DNA of 64,000 bases from Lepidostoma basale (GCA_022606425.2 JAHDVF020000993.1:1-64000), one strand, 5' to 3'. Positions 31,336-42,034 are shown, counted from the first letter of the stretch. Notes: generated by a model from the letters alone, not told the origin. Numbers and translations: made by a program.

Positions 31336-31615
31336 CCGCTATAACTCCTTTGACCTTAGCAAAGCGAAACATGTCATTCCCGTAAAATAAAATTAAACTT
31401 TCTTCTATATTCGCCTATACTTTGGGTTGTGGATTCATATTTGAATTTATAAATATATCTGCACGTTGTATTACAAAACTTCATTTCACTTATCACAGAC
31501 ATGTTTCGGTTACAACATAACCTTTAAAAAAAATTGAAGAAGGTTACATTAAACCGAAATATGTCTGTAGTAAATGTAATAAAGTGTTGTAATATTGTCA
31601 CATCGTAAGTGATGT
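31336..31615. repeat. TAGC-type and hammerhead-like remnants
   Basis: 31360-31400 holds CCTTAGCAAAGCGAAACATG. An inverted pair follows at 31495-31580 with stem GGTT...AACC and ACATGTCTG or ATATGTCTG. Cores are degraded (TTGAAGA). Confidence 0.5.
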
Positions 31616-31619
31616 TATA

Positions 31620-31785
31620 TTTAAATAGTTCATTATTTTGGCCGAAACACAAGATACTTCAACATTATAAACTGTAACTGTATTTTTCGCGACAGCTGTT
31701 TCGTCAAATTAGTTTGACGAAACAGCTCTTGCGCATACATAACACAGTTTTATAATTTAACAGTTTATGATGTTAATCTAACTAA
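31620..31785. mobile_element. Hammerhead-like element, ACAGCTGT subtype, inverted centre
   Basis: It starts with the end block TTCATTATTTTGGCCGAAACAC. The centre, 31690-31735, is an inverted pair GTTTCGTCAAA/TTTGACGAAAC with ACAGCTGT on one side. The CTGATGA segments have been lost by collapse of the centre. Confidence 0.55.
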
Positions 31786-32190
31786 CTAACTAACCGTCAC
31801 GCCATTTCCCCGAAGAGGTAGGCAGAGAAGATGAATCGCCAGATTGTTCGATCCTGGCATAATTCTCTCGCCTCTTCTATATTCACACATCGTGTCATGC
31901 ACGCTCGTCAATTGCTCCGACCTCGAACATGGCCGCCTTTCAGTAATTGATTAATTTGGTCATGCTATGTCTTCTTTGGACTTCCTCGACTTCTTTTCTC
32001 ATTCACATTACTTGTATAATTTTTTTTAACCATTCTTCCCTCATCCGTTCGTTCCATATGTACAAACAATCTCAGTGATCCTTTCTTAATTTCATATATC
32101 ACACATTCATCCGCCTTACATTCCTTTCTTACTTTATCATTAGATATTCTATCATACATTGTTTTTTGTCACATTCATCCTGGTTATTTT
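31785..32190 (-). mobile_element. LINE-A (variant) copy
   Basis: The minus strand (31965-32159 open) encodes MYDRISNDKVRKECKADECV and IKKGSLRLFVHMERTDEGRM, the same variant as 21375-22222. The reversed tail AACTAACTAACTAACCGTCA is at 31781-31800. Confidence 0.8.
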
Positions 32191-32451
32191 TATTCAAATA
32201 AAAAACGACTTCTAGAAAACATAAATTTTCACTAATTTTATATATATTTATTTTGATGTTTGACATAGTTGTTGAAGAAAAATAGGTTTGTTATTTATAT
32301 CATTCTCCAGATGAAGAATGTATTTAAAATAAAGGTATTATAGGTACATCTCTTTGAAAAGATTGTCGAGACATAAAGACGAATATTGTCAAGACATAAA
32401 TACGAATAAACGAAAAAGAGGAAAAAAGAGTGTTGTAAAACATATATATTC

Positions 32452-32876
32452 TAACTAACTAACTAAATAACTAACCATCACGCCGTCTCCCCGAAGGGGT
32501 AGGCAGAAAGAATGGACTGCCACACTTTTCTTTCCTGACATATTTCTCTCGCTTCCTCAACATTCATACATCGTGTCATGCACGCGCGTCGATTCTCTGA
32601 CTCCTCACATGGCCGACATTCAATATTTGATTTATTTGATCGTGCCACGTTTTCCTCGGTCTTCCTCTATTTCTGGTTCCATTTACATCATTAACATATA
32701 ATTTTTACCATTCTTTCTTCATTCATTCTTTCCATATGTCCAAACCATCTTAATGATCCTTTCATTATTTTGTTCATGACACCATCATTCGCACCGCATT
32801 CACTTCTTATATTTTCATTCGGCACTCTATCATACACAGAGTATCCACACATTCTTCTAAGAGATCTCATTCTAGG
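32452..32876 (-). mobile_element. LINE-A copy
   Basis: It begins with the reversed TTAG tail (AACTAACTAACTAAATAACC), then the terminal PSGETA codons, back through RPRKTWHDQINQILN and KGSLRWFGHMER to the RSLRRMCG region. A few frameshifts are present. Confidence 0.85.
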
Positions 32877-33540
32877 GATTTTAAAACCTCCTCAACGTCA
32901 TGTATAATACATACAGGTATTCATCGATGGTTGGATATTGGATGGTTCACTTTTGCATCCGAGAGATTTAAATTTTTTGAAATTTCGCGAATATTTGGCA
33001 CGAAACTAATGGAACGCCTCTGCTCTTTACGTTTTAGTCTCGAAATTCCATGCTGCCACTTTGCAAAATATCCTTTTGTGTCACTTAAAGTGTACAATTT
33101 CGGAGGATTTTAATATCATTCACTTTTCCAAAGGGTTTTCATCAATTTTGCCAAAATACTGCTCGTCGCAGGATACCGGGTTATTCGATTAATTTTTCGT
33201 TCAAATTAAATTAATATACCTCTGCCAGGATGTTCATATGCCTCGAGTGAAATATGATTTTTTTTTAGAGTACTAATAAATACTACGTTTATATTTATAA
33301 ACCAATGATTGATTTCTATATTATCACAGGCATAACCATTGGCTGATTGGTAGGTAATAACCGCATTCGTTTTGGTATATCATGTTCTTTGTCAACCTGT
33401 AAAAATGCAATCAGTTACTTCTTAATAATCTTCACAGTTTTTATTTTACGCAAGTATTTGTTAGTATTCATTGTCGTCTTCATTCATGGTCATTCTTTAT
33501 GCAGCCCTCTTCAATTGCGTCTCATAAGTTGTGATCTCAA
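32877..33540. other. Unassigned sequence
   Basis: No repeat or gene was identified. 60-70-codon frames at 32931-33113 and 33347-33562 have no recognisable features. Confidence 0.3.
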
Positions 33541-33544
33541 AGTT

Positions 33545-33895
33545 TTAATATCTTTGTCTTAGGCACAGAACTTTCTTAGAGTAGCAGAAATGCGAAAAGT
33601 AGGTTCCATCGCAGGCAAAACCCTCCAAGATCGGATCAGAAATGAAACGATAAGGTCTGTTTGTGGGACATAGTGAGATGGGGAAGAAGCAGAAGGTGCT
33701 TTTGGAGAGACCACGCGGACCGCATGGAGAATATAAGAATTGCAAAAATTGTTAAAGATGAAAACCCAAGCAGCATATAACCAGGAAGGCCACTGAAGAG
33801 ATGAAGGGATGGCTGGACATCATCATCCTAGGACAGCCCACAGTCACAAACAGGTCATTCGACCTAAACTAAGAGGAAGAAGAATACCAAGGATT
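33545..33895 (+). mobile_element. LINE-H copy, RT C-terminal region
   Basis: The plus strand encodes VAEMRKVGSIAGKTLQDRIR, then RWGRSRRCFWRDHADRMENI and a decayed PGRPLKR-RDGW. It ends AAGAGGAAGAAGAA. The RDRIRNETIRxxC motif is the usual RT C-terminal landmark. Stops and frameshifts are present. Confidence 0.75.
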
Positions 33896-34009
33896 AGGCA
33901 CCATGTCTCATGTCATGGAGGAACCTTTAAGATCAACAACGTAGTATGTGGACAGCAATGGAAAACTATCACATTAAAGGCTTAAGTGGCATCTTCAGAA
34001 CCGGAAAAA

Positions 34010-34615
34010 TTACTTCTATTCCAAAATATATAACACTTTATTTAAATAGTCCATTGTTTTGGCCGAAACACTATGATACCTTAACATTTTAAACTGTTTA
34101 TAAATAAACTTGGTTTTTATTTTACGCGACAGGTGTTTCTTTTTAGTACAATCTAGCTAAAAAATAATAATACTACCTTCAACTTTTGTCACCTTTCCTA
34201 TTAATGTAATCTATATACCTCCTGTTATTGTTTATCGTTTTTTTAATTTTTTATGTCTCATCGTTTTTGACTCTATACTATGTGTACTTGCTCCTTCTTA
34301 TTACTGTTTTATTATTATTATGATTATTATATTTTCCACCTTCAATATTTTCTGCTGTAAATAGTAACTAGCCGTTCTTTTAATTAAAATATTTAGGTAC
34401 CTAATTCAATTTCAGCAAGAATTTCAAAATTATATCAAAGAAATTATTCAAATTAACATAGGAACAAATACACATAAAGATTCGAAAAATCACAAAAATT
34501 TGAAATTTGATATATTATTGTAATACCTGATGATGTCAACAAAGGTTGATAAAACAGCTGTCGCGTAAAATAAAATACAATTGTCATACGAAAAACACAG
34601 TTTATTCATTAACCG
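34010..34615. mobile_element. Hammerhead-like element, ACAGCTGT subtype
   Basis: The left end block is AATAGTCCATTGTTTTGGCC (34046-34065). The right part has a plus-strand module at 34527-34562: CTGATGA, T, GTCAAC/GTTGAT around AAAG, then AAA in place of GAA, ACAGCTGT, C. The flank TAAAATAAAATACAATTGTC also recurs at 49980-50010. Its core is mutated. Confidence 0.6.
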
Positions 34616-34724
34616 CCCTACCTTTGGGTTATTTTCCGAGAAACGTGCAACAAAAAGCAGGTTTTTCATTAATTAAATTTAATTATATATTAACTTAATT
34701 TTTAAAAATTACGAATCGTCAAAT

Positions 34725-35290
34725 ACTCGGCCGCACACTTCGCCTGCCCCTAGTAAAACTATGTAGCCCTTAGTAACTTGTACTCGAGTGTTGTGGGCAC
34801 ATGCGCGTATCCCTAACAGTTAGTACATTTTAGGTACATTACTTTTTCTCATGCGCGTACGTGATACGGGATAACGCAGAATGGTACAGTCACAGTGAAC
34901 GTATCACGTACGTTCAAAAACGTAGGGTCGTTAACACTATATTTCATTACATTGGACAAAACTTTTTATAAACTGTGTAAAAAACCCTCTCCCAACCAGT
35001 TCCGTCGTGTGTAAAATGATTATATTGATGATTATATGAAGCGGCTCAACTGAAAATTCTCCTTAAAAATTCCATTGTAATTTCTGGCAATAAATCACAA
35101 ATCCAAAGTTTTTCCTCCACTCGATTCTTGGTGGAGTTTAAAGTTTGGGGAGCTATCGACAGCCTGATCTGCGGCCCTCGCGCTGCTAAGTCGAAAACAG
35201 CAGCCTGGTCAGAGTTAGGTCTGGGAATGAATGTTCTGGAACTTTGATGTAGATACGATTACGAAGCTTTTTCTAAAGCTTCGATAAAAC
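34725..35290. other. GC-richer single-copy island
   Basis: This contains an inverted pair CGTACGTGATA / TATCACGTACG (34856-34866 and 34901-34911) and a balanced-composition stretch to about 35290. No ORF or repeat match was found. It is a possible regulatory or conserved block. Confidence 0.35.
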
Positions 35291-35439
35291 GCGTAACGCA
35301 TTCTTATAAAAATAAAAGCTATATTGGGAACTGTGTAGTTCAGATGGTTAAAGACATGTATTTGGATAAGTTTTTTTCTTTCACAATTTGATTTAGATAT
35401 GTTTCTGATGGTACCTATGTTTTTAAAATGTTTTTTATT

Positions 35440-35600
35440 TATGTATTAAATTATAATTTTAACGCGATTGTTTTGTCGGTTTGACAAAGATTTTTTTGTA
35501 TTTCTATTTATTTATATGATAGAAATAAAAAATAAAAAAAAACAACGTAAAACCGACAAAACAATTGCGATTGCATTATAATTTATAATAGAGTTTTAAA
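35440..35600. repeat. Foldback FB4
   Basis: Arms with CGATTGTTTTGTCGGTTT (35465-35482) and its near-complement AAACCGACAAAACAATTGCG (35551-35570) enclose an AT-rich centre. It is a MITE-like hairpin, seen once here. Confidence 0.6.
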
Positions 35601-35789
35601 AAAAAAACACAACCAAAATTTTAATTAACGGTTGACTATGTATTATTTGATTCATTGTTTTAAAAAAAAATGATGTTAAGCTATATTTATTATTAATATG
35701 TAATTAAATAAATATAATAATACAAATGAAAACCTTAGTTTTCAAGAAGTTTTATTATACATTATTTTACGACAACGACGTGATTCGCC

Positions 35790-35915
35790 TTTCTAACGCA
35801 TAATGAAATAACATTTGATAATGCCTCAGAAAGACGGAATATGTCATTCCCATAAAATATAATAAAACTCCTAGTAAACAGACGTCTTCATTCGCATAAT
35901 TAACTTTTTGATGTT
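35790..35915 (+). repeat. TAGC-type element fragment
   Basis: AACATTTGATAATGCCTCAG, AAGACGGAATATGTC and TAAAACTCCTAGTAAACAGA define the family. The stem has decayed. Confidence 0.6.
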
Positions 35916-36109
35916 TATAAAATTTGTATATAAAGGACAATACAATTGTGCAATGAATTGTTTAAGCTAATGATATTATTGATTAAAAAAACGGTTTTAA
36001 GTTAAATTTGGTAGACATATGTAAAAATCTTCGCTTAATGTACACTTATTAAAAAATGTAAAAATAATTTCATAAATAAAAATGGGCACTTCATGGATTC
36101 ACCTGTATT

Positions 36110-36345
36110 TTATACGTTATTGGATCATAAGGTGCTCAAGGTACAGTGCTGTACATAATAAAGTGTACACGAAGGACCCCAGTATGCGTCGGGTCGCTCT
36201 TCTTTGAACCACAGGGGGGTGGCACACAGTAAAAAGGGGGGTATCCTCATTCGCGTCACGTACGGCCCTGCGCCACCCCTCTTATACGAGGTCTTCTATA
36301 TAAGCGACAGTGGCCGCCGTTCTGATTATTTATTGGATTTATACA
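36110..36345. other. Balanced-composition island containing a direct repeat
   Basis: This block is much less AT-rich than its flanks. Its right end (36299-36340) is repeated at 37815-37856. No ORF or family repeat was recognised in the rest. Confidence 0.35.
36299..36340. repeat. 42-bp direct repeat, copy 1
   Basis: It matches 37815-37856 with two mismatches. The 1.47 kb between contains LINE-B, TAGC-type and LINE-A fragments. The sequence (GACAGTGGCCGCCG then TGATTATTTATTGGATTT) is unlike any family repeat here. Confidence 0.9.
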
Positions 36346-36439
36346 GGGCGTTTTGAAAGTTCTTGTACATTACGAAAAAAGTGTTTGTTGAATTTTAGCA
36401 AAAACAAAATAACTTTTATGTACGCTAGTAAAACATATT

Positions 36440-36650
36440 TTTGTTAGCTATGCGAGTATCGGGTACATTCCAACGAAGTGGAAAGAGATGAGAGGAAGGA
36501 CCCAGGGTAAGATGAGACGTTTAAGTGAGGAAGTATGCTTTGCAGCTTCTCTAGGTGGCGAATTGGAAAACGAAGGCTGAGGATAGACAGAGTTGAATAC
36601 TGAAGGGCTATAGCACCATCGAAGAAAGAGGAAGAATATAAGTTACACAA
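36440..36650 (+). mobile_element. LINE-B 3' fragment
   Basis: The last coding stretch is frameshifted but ends GGGCTATAGCACCATCGAAG with AAAGAGGAAGAA. The reference copy ends GGGCTGTAGGGCCATCGAAG with a (GAA)n tail. Confidence 0.65.
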
Positions 36651-36829
36651 TTAAAAAAAAATATATTCTTGAATAATCAGTTTAACTCTTTTTTAATAAA
36701 TTACATGAATGAAAACGTTCGTTATATAAACTGTTCAAAACAACTTTAGAATATTGAAATTCATTTTGTTGTTTAAAAATTTTTGCGTCTTTTTTCCACA
36801 CCTTCCCGTTATTCGATGTACTTATTTTT

Positions 36830-36975
36830 TCAACTATACATTATATTTTATGATAATGGCATATTTCACCTTGCTAAGGTTTTACCAAATTCTCGTAAAA
36901 TATAGTAAAACTTCCATTAAACAGACGTTTTCTTTTGAATTAATTATTAAGTATGGAGTTTTCCTGTTAAAGAAA
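36830..36975 (+). repeat. TAGC-type element fragment
   Basis: TATTTCACCTTGCTAAGG, then TAAAACTTCCATTAAACAGA and ACGTTTTCTTTTGAATTAAT follow the family order. Confidence 0.5.
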
Positions 36976-37374
36976 TAATTAATATTATTTATTTGAGTTC
37001 AGCATTTACGCTGGTAGACATTTTCGTTTTCAAGGTTTTGAATCTTTCACAAAAAAATATATTTAAAAAATATATTAATATCAACCTTCACAAACCTTTC
37101 TTAATAACGATTTCACAGAAATTAAACGCACTTTGGCAATTTTGTACTATTTTTCTTCCTACGACTGTGTTCCTCGAAACTAAGTCGTCACAAATAATTG
37201 TCCATTTAATACCCGAAATGTTTGTTTTTATCAAGTTTATTTAAAATAACATACTTTCCTTATGTATTTATAATAGTAAATGCACGCTGTTCACGATTCC
37301 TCATTTTCTGTTCTAATATATATATTTTTTATAATTCGTTAAAAAAAATCTCCAATACTTTAATTTAAAGAAAA

Positions 37375-37780
37375 AATAAACTATTACACCGTGCCATCGA
37401 AAGGGTAGGCAGGGAAAATGGTCGACGTTTAAAATTTGATTAATTTAGTCATGTCAAGTCATATTTTTCTTTAAATGGTTTATTTAATTTTATTCATATT
37501 TATTATAAACAAAAATATGAAAGGATCACTGCGTTGGTTTGGATATATGGAACGCATGGATGAAGGAAGAAGGGTTAAGAAAGTATACGTGTAACTGGAA
37601 TGCGGAGACATAGGACAGAGGAAAATTTGGCATGACCAGAATTATCAAATCTTAAAGGTTGGCCGTGTTGGAAGTCGGAAGAATCGACGCGTGTGTATGA
37701 CTCGCGCTGTATGCATGTGAATGTGCGATGGTTTGTCCTCTCTGCCTACCCCTTCAGTGGAGCGGCGTGATGTTTAGTTG
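37375..37780 (+). mobile_element. LINE-A/A2 fragments, head to head
   Basis: A minus-strand 3' piece (37380-37455) abuts a plus-strand piece (37498-37775). The latter encodes MKGSLRWFGYMERMDEGRRV and VGSRKNRRVCMTR and ends GGCGTGATGTTTAGTTG. Both are diverged. The tail is intermediate between the TTAG and TTTG types. Confidence 0.7.
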
Positions 37781-37814
37781 TTGATTATTCCATATCCAAA
37801 TCTGGAACACCTTG

Positions 37815-37856
37815 TATAAGTGACAGTGGCCGCCGCTCTGATTATTTATTGGATTT
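37815..37856. repeat. 42-bp direct repeat, copy 2
   Basis: See 36299-36340; two mismatches over 42 bases. Confidence 0.9.
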
Positions 37857-38289
37857 CTATAATCTATTTTCTTATATAACGTGATAAAAATAAGGTCTAC
37901 CAATTGGATCCGGTGTTAGATGTATTGGAGTCAATATTTTTCTCTTAATAACAGCACACTGGCTGTGCTACAGTAATGACTGGTTTATTATGTGTTGTTC
38001 AATAAAAACCATCGGATATTTGGAAAGCGTTGAAATGAATCTCTTTCGTATCGGGTAATACAGTCACTAGCAGTATTTATTAGTGTATCTATTCACGAGG
38101 AAAACAAAAGATAAATAAAGGAAAACTTGCTATAAATGATACCTCCTCCTATAAGTAAATAAATTATATTCATATAATTTTCTTCTTCTCTAAAAAAAAA
38201 GACTAACCCCAAGGATTTTAAATCAATGGTATAAGAATTTATTTTACAATATTCAATATGAGCAGAACATAGCTCATAATCATGAAGAA

Positions 38290-38372
38290 GGAATCGGGTC
38301 CTGTCCAGGCTCGAACACATGTTTCCTGGATCAGGAGCCAAGCGTTCTGTCCCCTAGACCACCACCCGATTT
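38290..38372 (-). mobile_element. tRNA-like sequence (SINE head or tRNA pseudogene)
   Basis: On the minus strand an A-box-like TGGTCTAGGGG is followed about 30 bases later by a B-box-like TGTTCGAGCCT. The ends ATCGGGT and ACCCGAT are complementary like an acceptor stem, and CTTGG/CCAGG can form an anticodon-type stem. The loop has eight bases and the T stem is poorly paired, so it is not a functional tRNA. It lies immediately at the 3' end of LINE-D. Confidence 0.5.
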
Positions 38373-39070
38373 TTCTTGTCCTGTCACACCTCTGTGGCGC
38401 ATAGGGCCTCAAGGAGCCTTCTTCACCGACTCTATCGCATTCTTGATGCCTAACATCATCCCAAGTAAGGCTTGCTGCTTTCATCTTGTCCTGTATAGCT
38501 CTTTTCCAGGTGACTCTAGGCCTGCATCGCTTTCTCTTTCTCCCCATAGTGGGTCAGTCTAGTGCGTCCTGAGCGATGCAGGCTGGGTTTTGTCTCAGGG
38601 TGTGACCGATTCACATTCATTTGCATCTAGCGACTTATTCTCTGATTGGCTTTTCGGCTGCCATGGTCCAGAGAAGGGCATTTGACACTGTTTGAGGCCA
38701 ATAGATTTTGAATACTGAGCGAAGGCACCTATTTATAAACACCTGAAGTTTTCCAATAACGTCCGCGGTAGATTTCCAAGTCTCACATCCGTACAACAGT
38801 ACGCTTTTAACCCTTCTGCTGAATATTTGCAGCTTGAGCTTTCTCGAAATGATACTGGAACGCCATACAGGGCGAAGTTTTGCGAAAGCTCCCCTTGCCT
38901 TGTTGAGTCTGCTGGCTACATCTGCCTCCGTACTTCCCGAACCTGCTATCATACTACCGAGGTAGCAAAAGCTGGTCGTGGTCACAAGGGGGACACTGTG
39001 GAGTAAGATTGGGGTGGAGACATTTGTGGACACTCGTAGGTCTAATGTCATGATCATCAAAATTAACATG
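38373..39070 (-). mobile_element. LINE-D copy, RT C-terminal region
   Basis: A minus-strand frame (38635-39069) encodes LVTTTSFCYLGSMIAGSGST, then EADVASRLNKARGAFAKLRP, SRRVKSVLLYGCETWKSTAD and INRCLRSVFKIYWPQTVSNA. It continues after a frameshift with GRKRKRCRPRVTWKRAIQD. The FxYLGSxI...ASRLNKARxAFxxLxPVW...LLYGCETW series is typical of RTs in many animal LINEs. The catalytic YxDD lies upstream and is absent. Confidence 0.85.
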
Positions 39071-39324
39071 TCATGGAAATGTTAATTTTGAGACCCACAT
39101 AAAACAAAAGTACCACATTTTCCTACGTTATATATAAATATGTCAGCTATTATAACATTTAAAATTCATTATATTGAATATGAATCTTCTTGAATACTTG
39201 TAATATTAATATTTAAATTCAGTAAATTTTACATAAATACGAGTATTTGAAGATTATTTTTGTACAGAATCATGTTTACCATCCTTGATCTGTATGTAAA
39301 TAAAGGACTCGGTTTGCAATTGTG

Positions 39325-39480
39325 TCACCAGTCTATCGATGCCAGCGAGCCTGATAAAATCGGTCGCTGTCGAAATAAAGACAAATGTGGAAGTAGTTAT
39401 AAAAAACATCGTTTAATTTAATTATTATTTGAAATGAACTTCCATCAAGAGATTTTAGATAAATCATTTGATTATCTTAA
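39325..39480 (+). mobile_element. Hammerhead-like element, CAGT/GCTG subtype remnant
   Basis: CACCAGTCTATCGATGCCAG, then CGAGCCTGATAAAATCGGTC and GCTGTCGAAATAAAGAC align with the module at 51617-51657. The core (CTATCGA, missing GAA) is degraded. The downstream block GAACTTCCATCAAGAGATTT is shared with 51415-51740. Confidence 0.65.
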
Positions 39481-39649
39481 TTATTTAATGTGGAATTTTA
39501 CATCATTGTTAAAGGGAAGCATTGGAAATCACTGATTTCAATGTTTTACCTTTTCATGCACATGTTCTGTCATGTGCAAACATGCATGTACAAAAGAGAA
39601 TAATTGACCATTCATCAAGTAATTCAAAGTGGAATTCCTCCGAGACGTA

Positions 39650-39860
39650 TACAGGAAATGCATTAAGACTGAACACGGCGTTAGGGTATTGTGTTCCTAT
39701 AAGTGATCTCATCGCCTCCCCGTCTCCGCCCCTCGCCCCCACCGGGATGTGGGCCATGGGGAGTTCCCCGCTTCCTGTCCGATATCCCGGAAGTTACGTC
39801 AGTCTTGGGAGACTGTGGCCGGAAATGCCCCCGTATATGGCAAACACCGTATTGCCTATT
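39650..39860. other. GC-richer single-copy island
   Basis: This contains CTCATCGCCTCCCCGTCTCC and CGCCCCTCGCCCCCACCGGG. The open frames crossing it (39522-39911 and 39749-40333) show no family features and the second runs into LINE-C antisense. It is a candidate conserved non-coding block. Confidence 0.35.
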
Positions 39861-40075
39861 CGATATTTATTGAAGCAATTTGTAGACAGGCTATTAATGT
39901 TGTATTATTAATGTTGGTTTTATTAATTAACACACAAAACGTAATATTTATTTTATTTGCTAATATTTATGGCTTGTTTTTATTTCATACAAAATACTTA
40001 TTTGATATTGGTTTACTTTTTTCATTATATAATTTTAGGTTACACTTAAAAACATATTTTGTAATGTATACGCTT

Positions 40076-40665
40076 CTTCTTCTTCTTCAAGTGCCGTGTC
40101 GGGTCCCCCAACGTTGGCGATCACCTTGGCGAACCTGTACCTGTCCTGCGCCGCTCGGAACATCTTCTCCACACTTCGGATGCCGGTCCACTCCCTCACG
40201 TTTCGCAGCCGGGACATTTGTCTCCTTCCGGGTCCTCGGCGTCCTTCAACTTTCCCCTCCAATATCAGTTGGAGAAGGTGGTACTTTTCCCCACGCAGTA
40301 TATGACCCAGATGTGAGATCTTTCGAACCTTGATAGTTGATAACAGTTCCCTGTCAACTCTAGCTCGCCTCAGGACTTCGGTATTGGTAACCATGTCTGT
40401 CCAGGGAACTCTGAGCATTCGGCGATGGAGCCACATTTCAAATGCTTCCAGTCTGTTAATTGAGGTAACTTTTAGGGTCCAAGTTTCACACCCGTACAAT
40501 AAAGCCGACCACACAAAGCATTTGATCATTCTCTGACGGAGTTTCAAGTTTACGTTATCATTGCAGAAGAGTGATTTCATTTTATTTAACGTAGCTCTTG
40601 CTGCCTCAATTCTGCATTTTATCTCTACATCTGGATCAAGAGATTGCGTTAGTACTTTTCAAAAA
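40076..40665 (-). mobile_element. LINE-C copy with 181-codon frame
   Basis: The minus-strand frame (40035-40580) encodes KLRQRMIKCFVWSALLYGCE, RLEAFEMWLHRRMLRVPWTD, RARVDRELLSTIKVRKISHL and GHILRGEKYHLLQLILEGKV, ending with REWTGIRSVEKMFRAAQDR and a (GAA)n tail at 40076-40087. This is the distal part of the RT ORF; the catalytic domain is missing. Upstream of 40580 homology continues in another frame (IKCRIEAARATLNK-like). Confidence 0.85.
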
Positions 40666-40789
40666 GCATTTAGTCTAGGTTAATATTTAAATTCAAATGT
40701 ATTTTTCCAGTGTAATGTATTAATATGAAAATGTGTGTTTTCCTCACTCTAATTGGCACTTGTAATTTTAAGGATTTGTCAAAATATTG

Positions 40790-40930
40790 TATCTTTATAT
40801 TGTGTAATAAAGCTTTCTTTGCTTAGAGTTCAGTTATATATTTATACCTGAAGATGGAGGTCATTTTCGAAACATGTCATGGTTAATAGTTTTATTTTAT
40901 AAAAAAATATTGAATAATCTAAAGCGTTGT
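40790..40930 (+). mobile_element. Hammerhead-like element, GGAGG subtype copy 3 (decayed)
   Basis: CTGAAGA (40848-40854), T, GGAGG, then TCATTTTC where CCTCC is expected, GAA, ACATGT, C. Stem II is broken although the core bases survive. Upstream sequence matches 41700-41757. Confidence 0.65.
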
Positions 40931-40984
40931 TTTTTAAATTTCAATGTTATTATAATAAAATTTGACAGAACTAACGCTTAACGT

Positions 40985-41100
40985 TCAATAAAATTTTCAA
41001 CAACATTTGATATTGCTTTAGAAATGTAAAAAAAGCCATTCCCATAAATAATCATACATTTTTTTTGAAACACGATGTTTTCATTCACTTTAATCATGGT
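40985..41100 (+). repeat. TAGC-type element fragment
   Basis: AACATTTGATATTGCTTTAG, CATTCCCATAAATAATCATA and ACGATGTTTTCATTCACTTT. It is strongly decayed. Confidence 0.45.
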
Positions 41101-41560
41101 CATTTACCAAGTACATGGTTTTAATACCTCCCAACTGGGGTAACCCGTTCTAGGGAAATCATTTAATATAGTCATATATATATTCAAGAAACAAAAAATA
41201 TCATATAATTATCATTTCAATCCACATAGTGCTATTCCGCAAAAGTATTTTTAGCTTATTGAACGTTAAGGCATACTGTGGAATTCCATAGTAATATACG
41301 TAATATTCCATAATTCTACGCACAGTTAAAAATAGCAATAAATTAAACAAACTCGAAAATTTAGAAATCCTCAAGTTGGTGAAATTGGGTGAAAACATAA
41401 TTAATAATCAGATTTCACCTCTTACTTCTTTTTCCTTAAATACTTTGTCCACATTTAATCTCCCTAGCTCCCATTCTCCAATCAAATACAAATTAATCTT
41501 TTATTAATTTCTCCATAAATTATGTCTTTTCAAATGTACTTTTTTTTCTAAAATCTTTTC
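41100..41560. other. Unassigned AT-rich sequence
   Basis: I see no repeat or gene. Confidence 0.25.
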
Positions 41561-41835
41561 TAAATAATTTATTTTTTATTTTTTGTATTTTCATTATGTA
41601 TTGTTTAACATTATTTCTTAGTTCTTAGTGATAAAAAATAATTAGTACTTACAACGAATAGCTCATGATAATTTTTAAATTTTAATTATTATATCGAATT
41701 TTAAATGCGTTTTTTATATCAGTCATTCTTTGTTTAGTTTTTATCATATTTTTATACCTGAAGATGGAGGTATCCTCCGAAACATGTCGTGTTTTTAAAT
41801 ATTTTTTTTATATTTTGTGGATAAAACAAAGTTAT
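41560..41835 (+). mobile_element. Hammerhead-like element, GGAGG subtype copy 2
   Basis: It is co-linear with 11095-11420(-). Common blocks are TCTTAGTTCTTAGTGATA, ATATCGAATTTTAAATGCG, TTTGTTTAGTTTTTATCATA and, after the module, TGTGGATAAAACAAAGTTAT. It abuts another hammerhead-like element type at about 41837. Confidence 0.7.
41754..41792 (+). ncRNA. Hammerhead-like ribozyme module
   Basis: Stem I ATAC (41754-41757), CTGAAGA (41758-41764), extra T, stem II GGAGG/CCTCC around TAT (41766-41778), GAA (41779-41781), ACATGT (41782-41787), C17 (41788), stem I GTGT (41789-41792). Stem I has one T-G wobble where the copy at 11183 has a C-G pair, so pairing is preserved. Core positions are complete apart from the extra T. 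Confidence 0.6.
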
Positions 41836-41836
41836 T

Positions 41837-41973
41837 TTTAATAGTCCATTGTTTTGGCCGAAACACTATGATACTTTAACATTTTATAACTGTTAATGCC
41901 TTGTGTAGCTGTTAATACCTTGTTTATATCACAATTGTATTTATTTACGAAAACTGTTTGTCGTTAATAAATA
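41837..41973. mobile_element. Hammerhead-like element (ACAGCTGT subtype), left half
   Basis: It begins AATAGTCCATTGTTTTGGCC and contains TATATCACAATTGTATTTAT. The core is reduced to an inverted remnant (ACGAAAACTGTTTGTCGTT). The element continues beyond the TIR insertion, at 43502-43560 (TGATATAAAACAAAGTTTTT). Confidence 0.6.
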
Positions 41974-42034
41974 CAATTGAAGACTACAGGGGAAAAACAA
42001 GAAATGTCAGTTAAAATTCAAAATAAATGTAATA

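Noticed and set aside
39749..40333. 194-codon plus-strand frame
   Set aside because: Its second half is the antisense of LINE-C, and its first half is AT-rich sequence without protein features.
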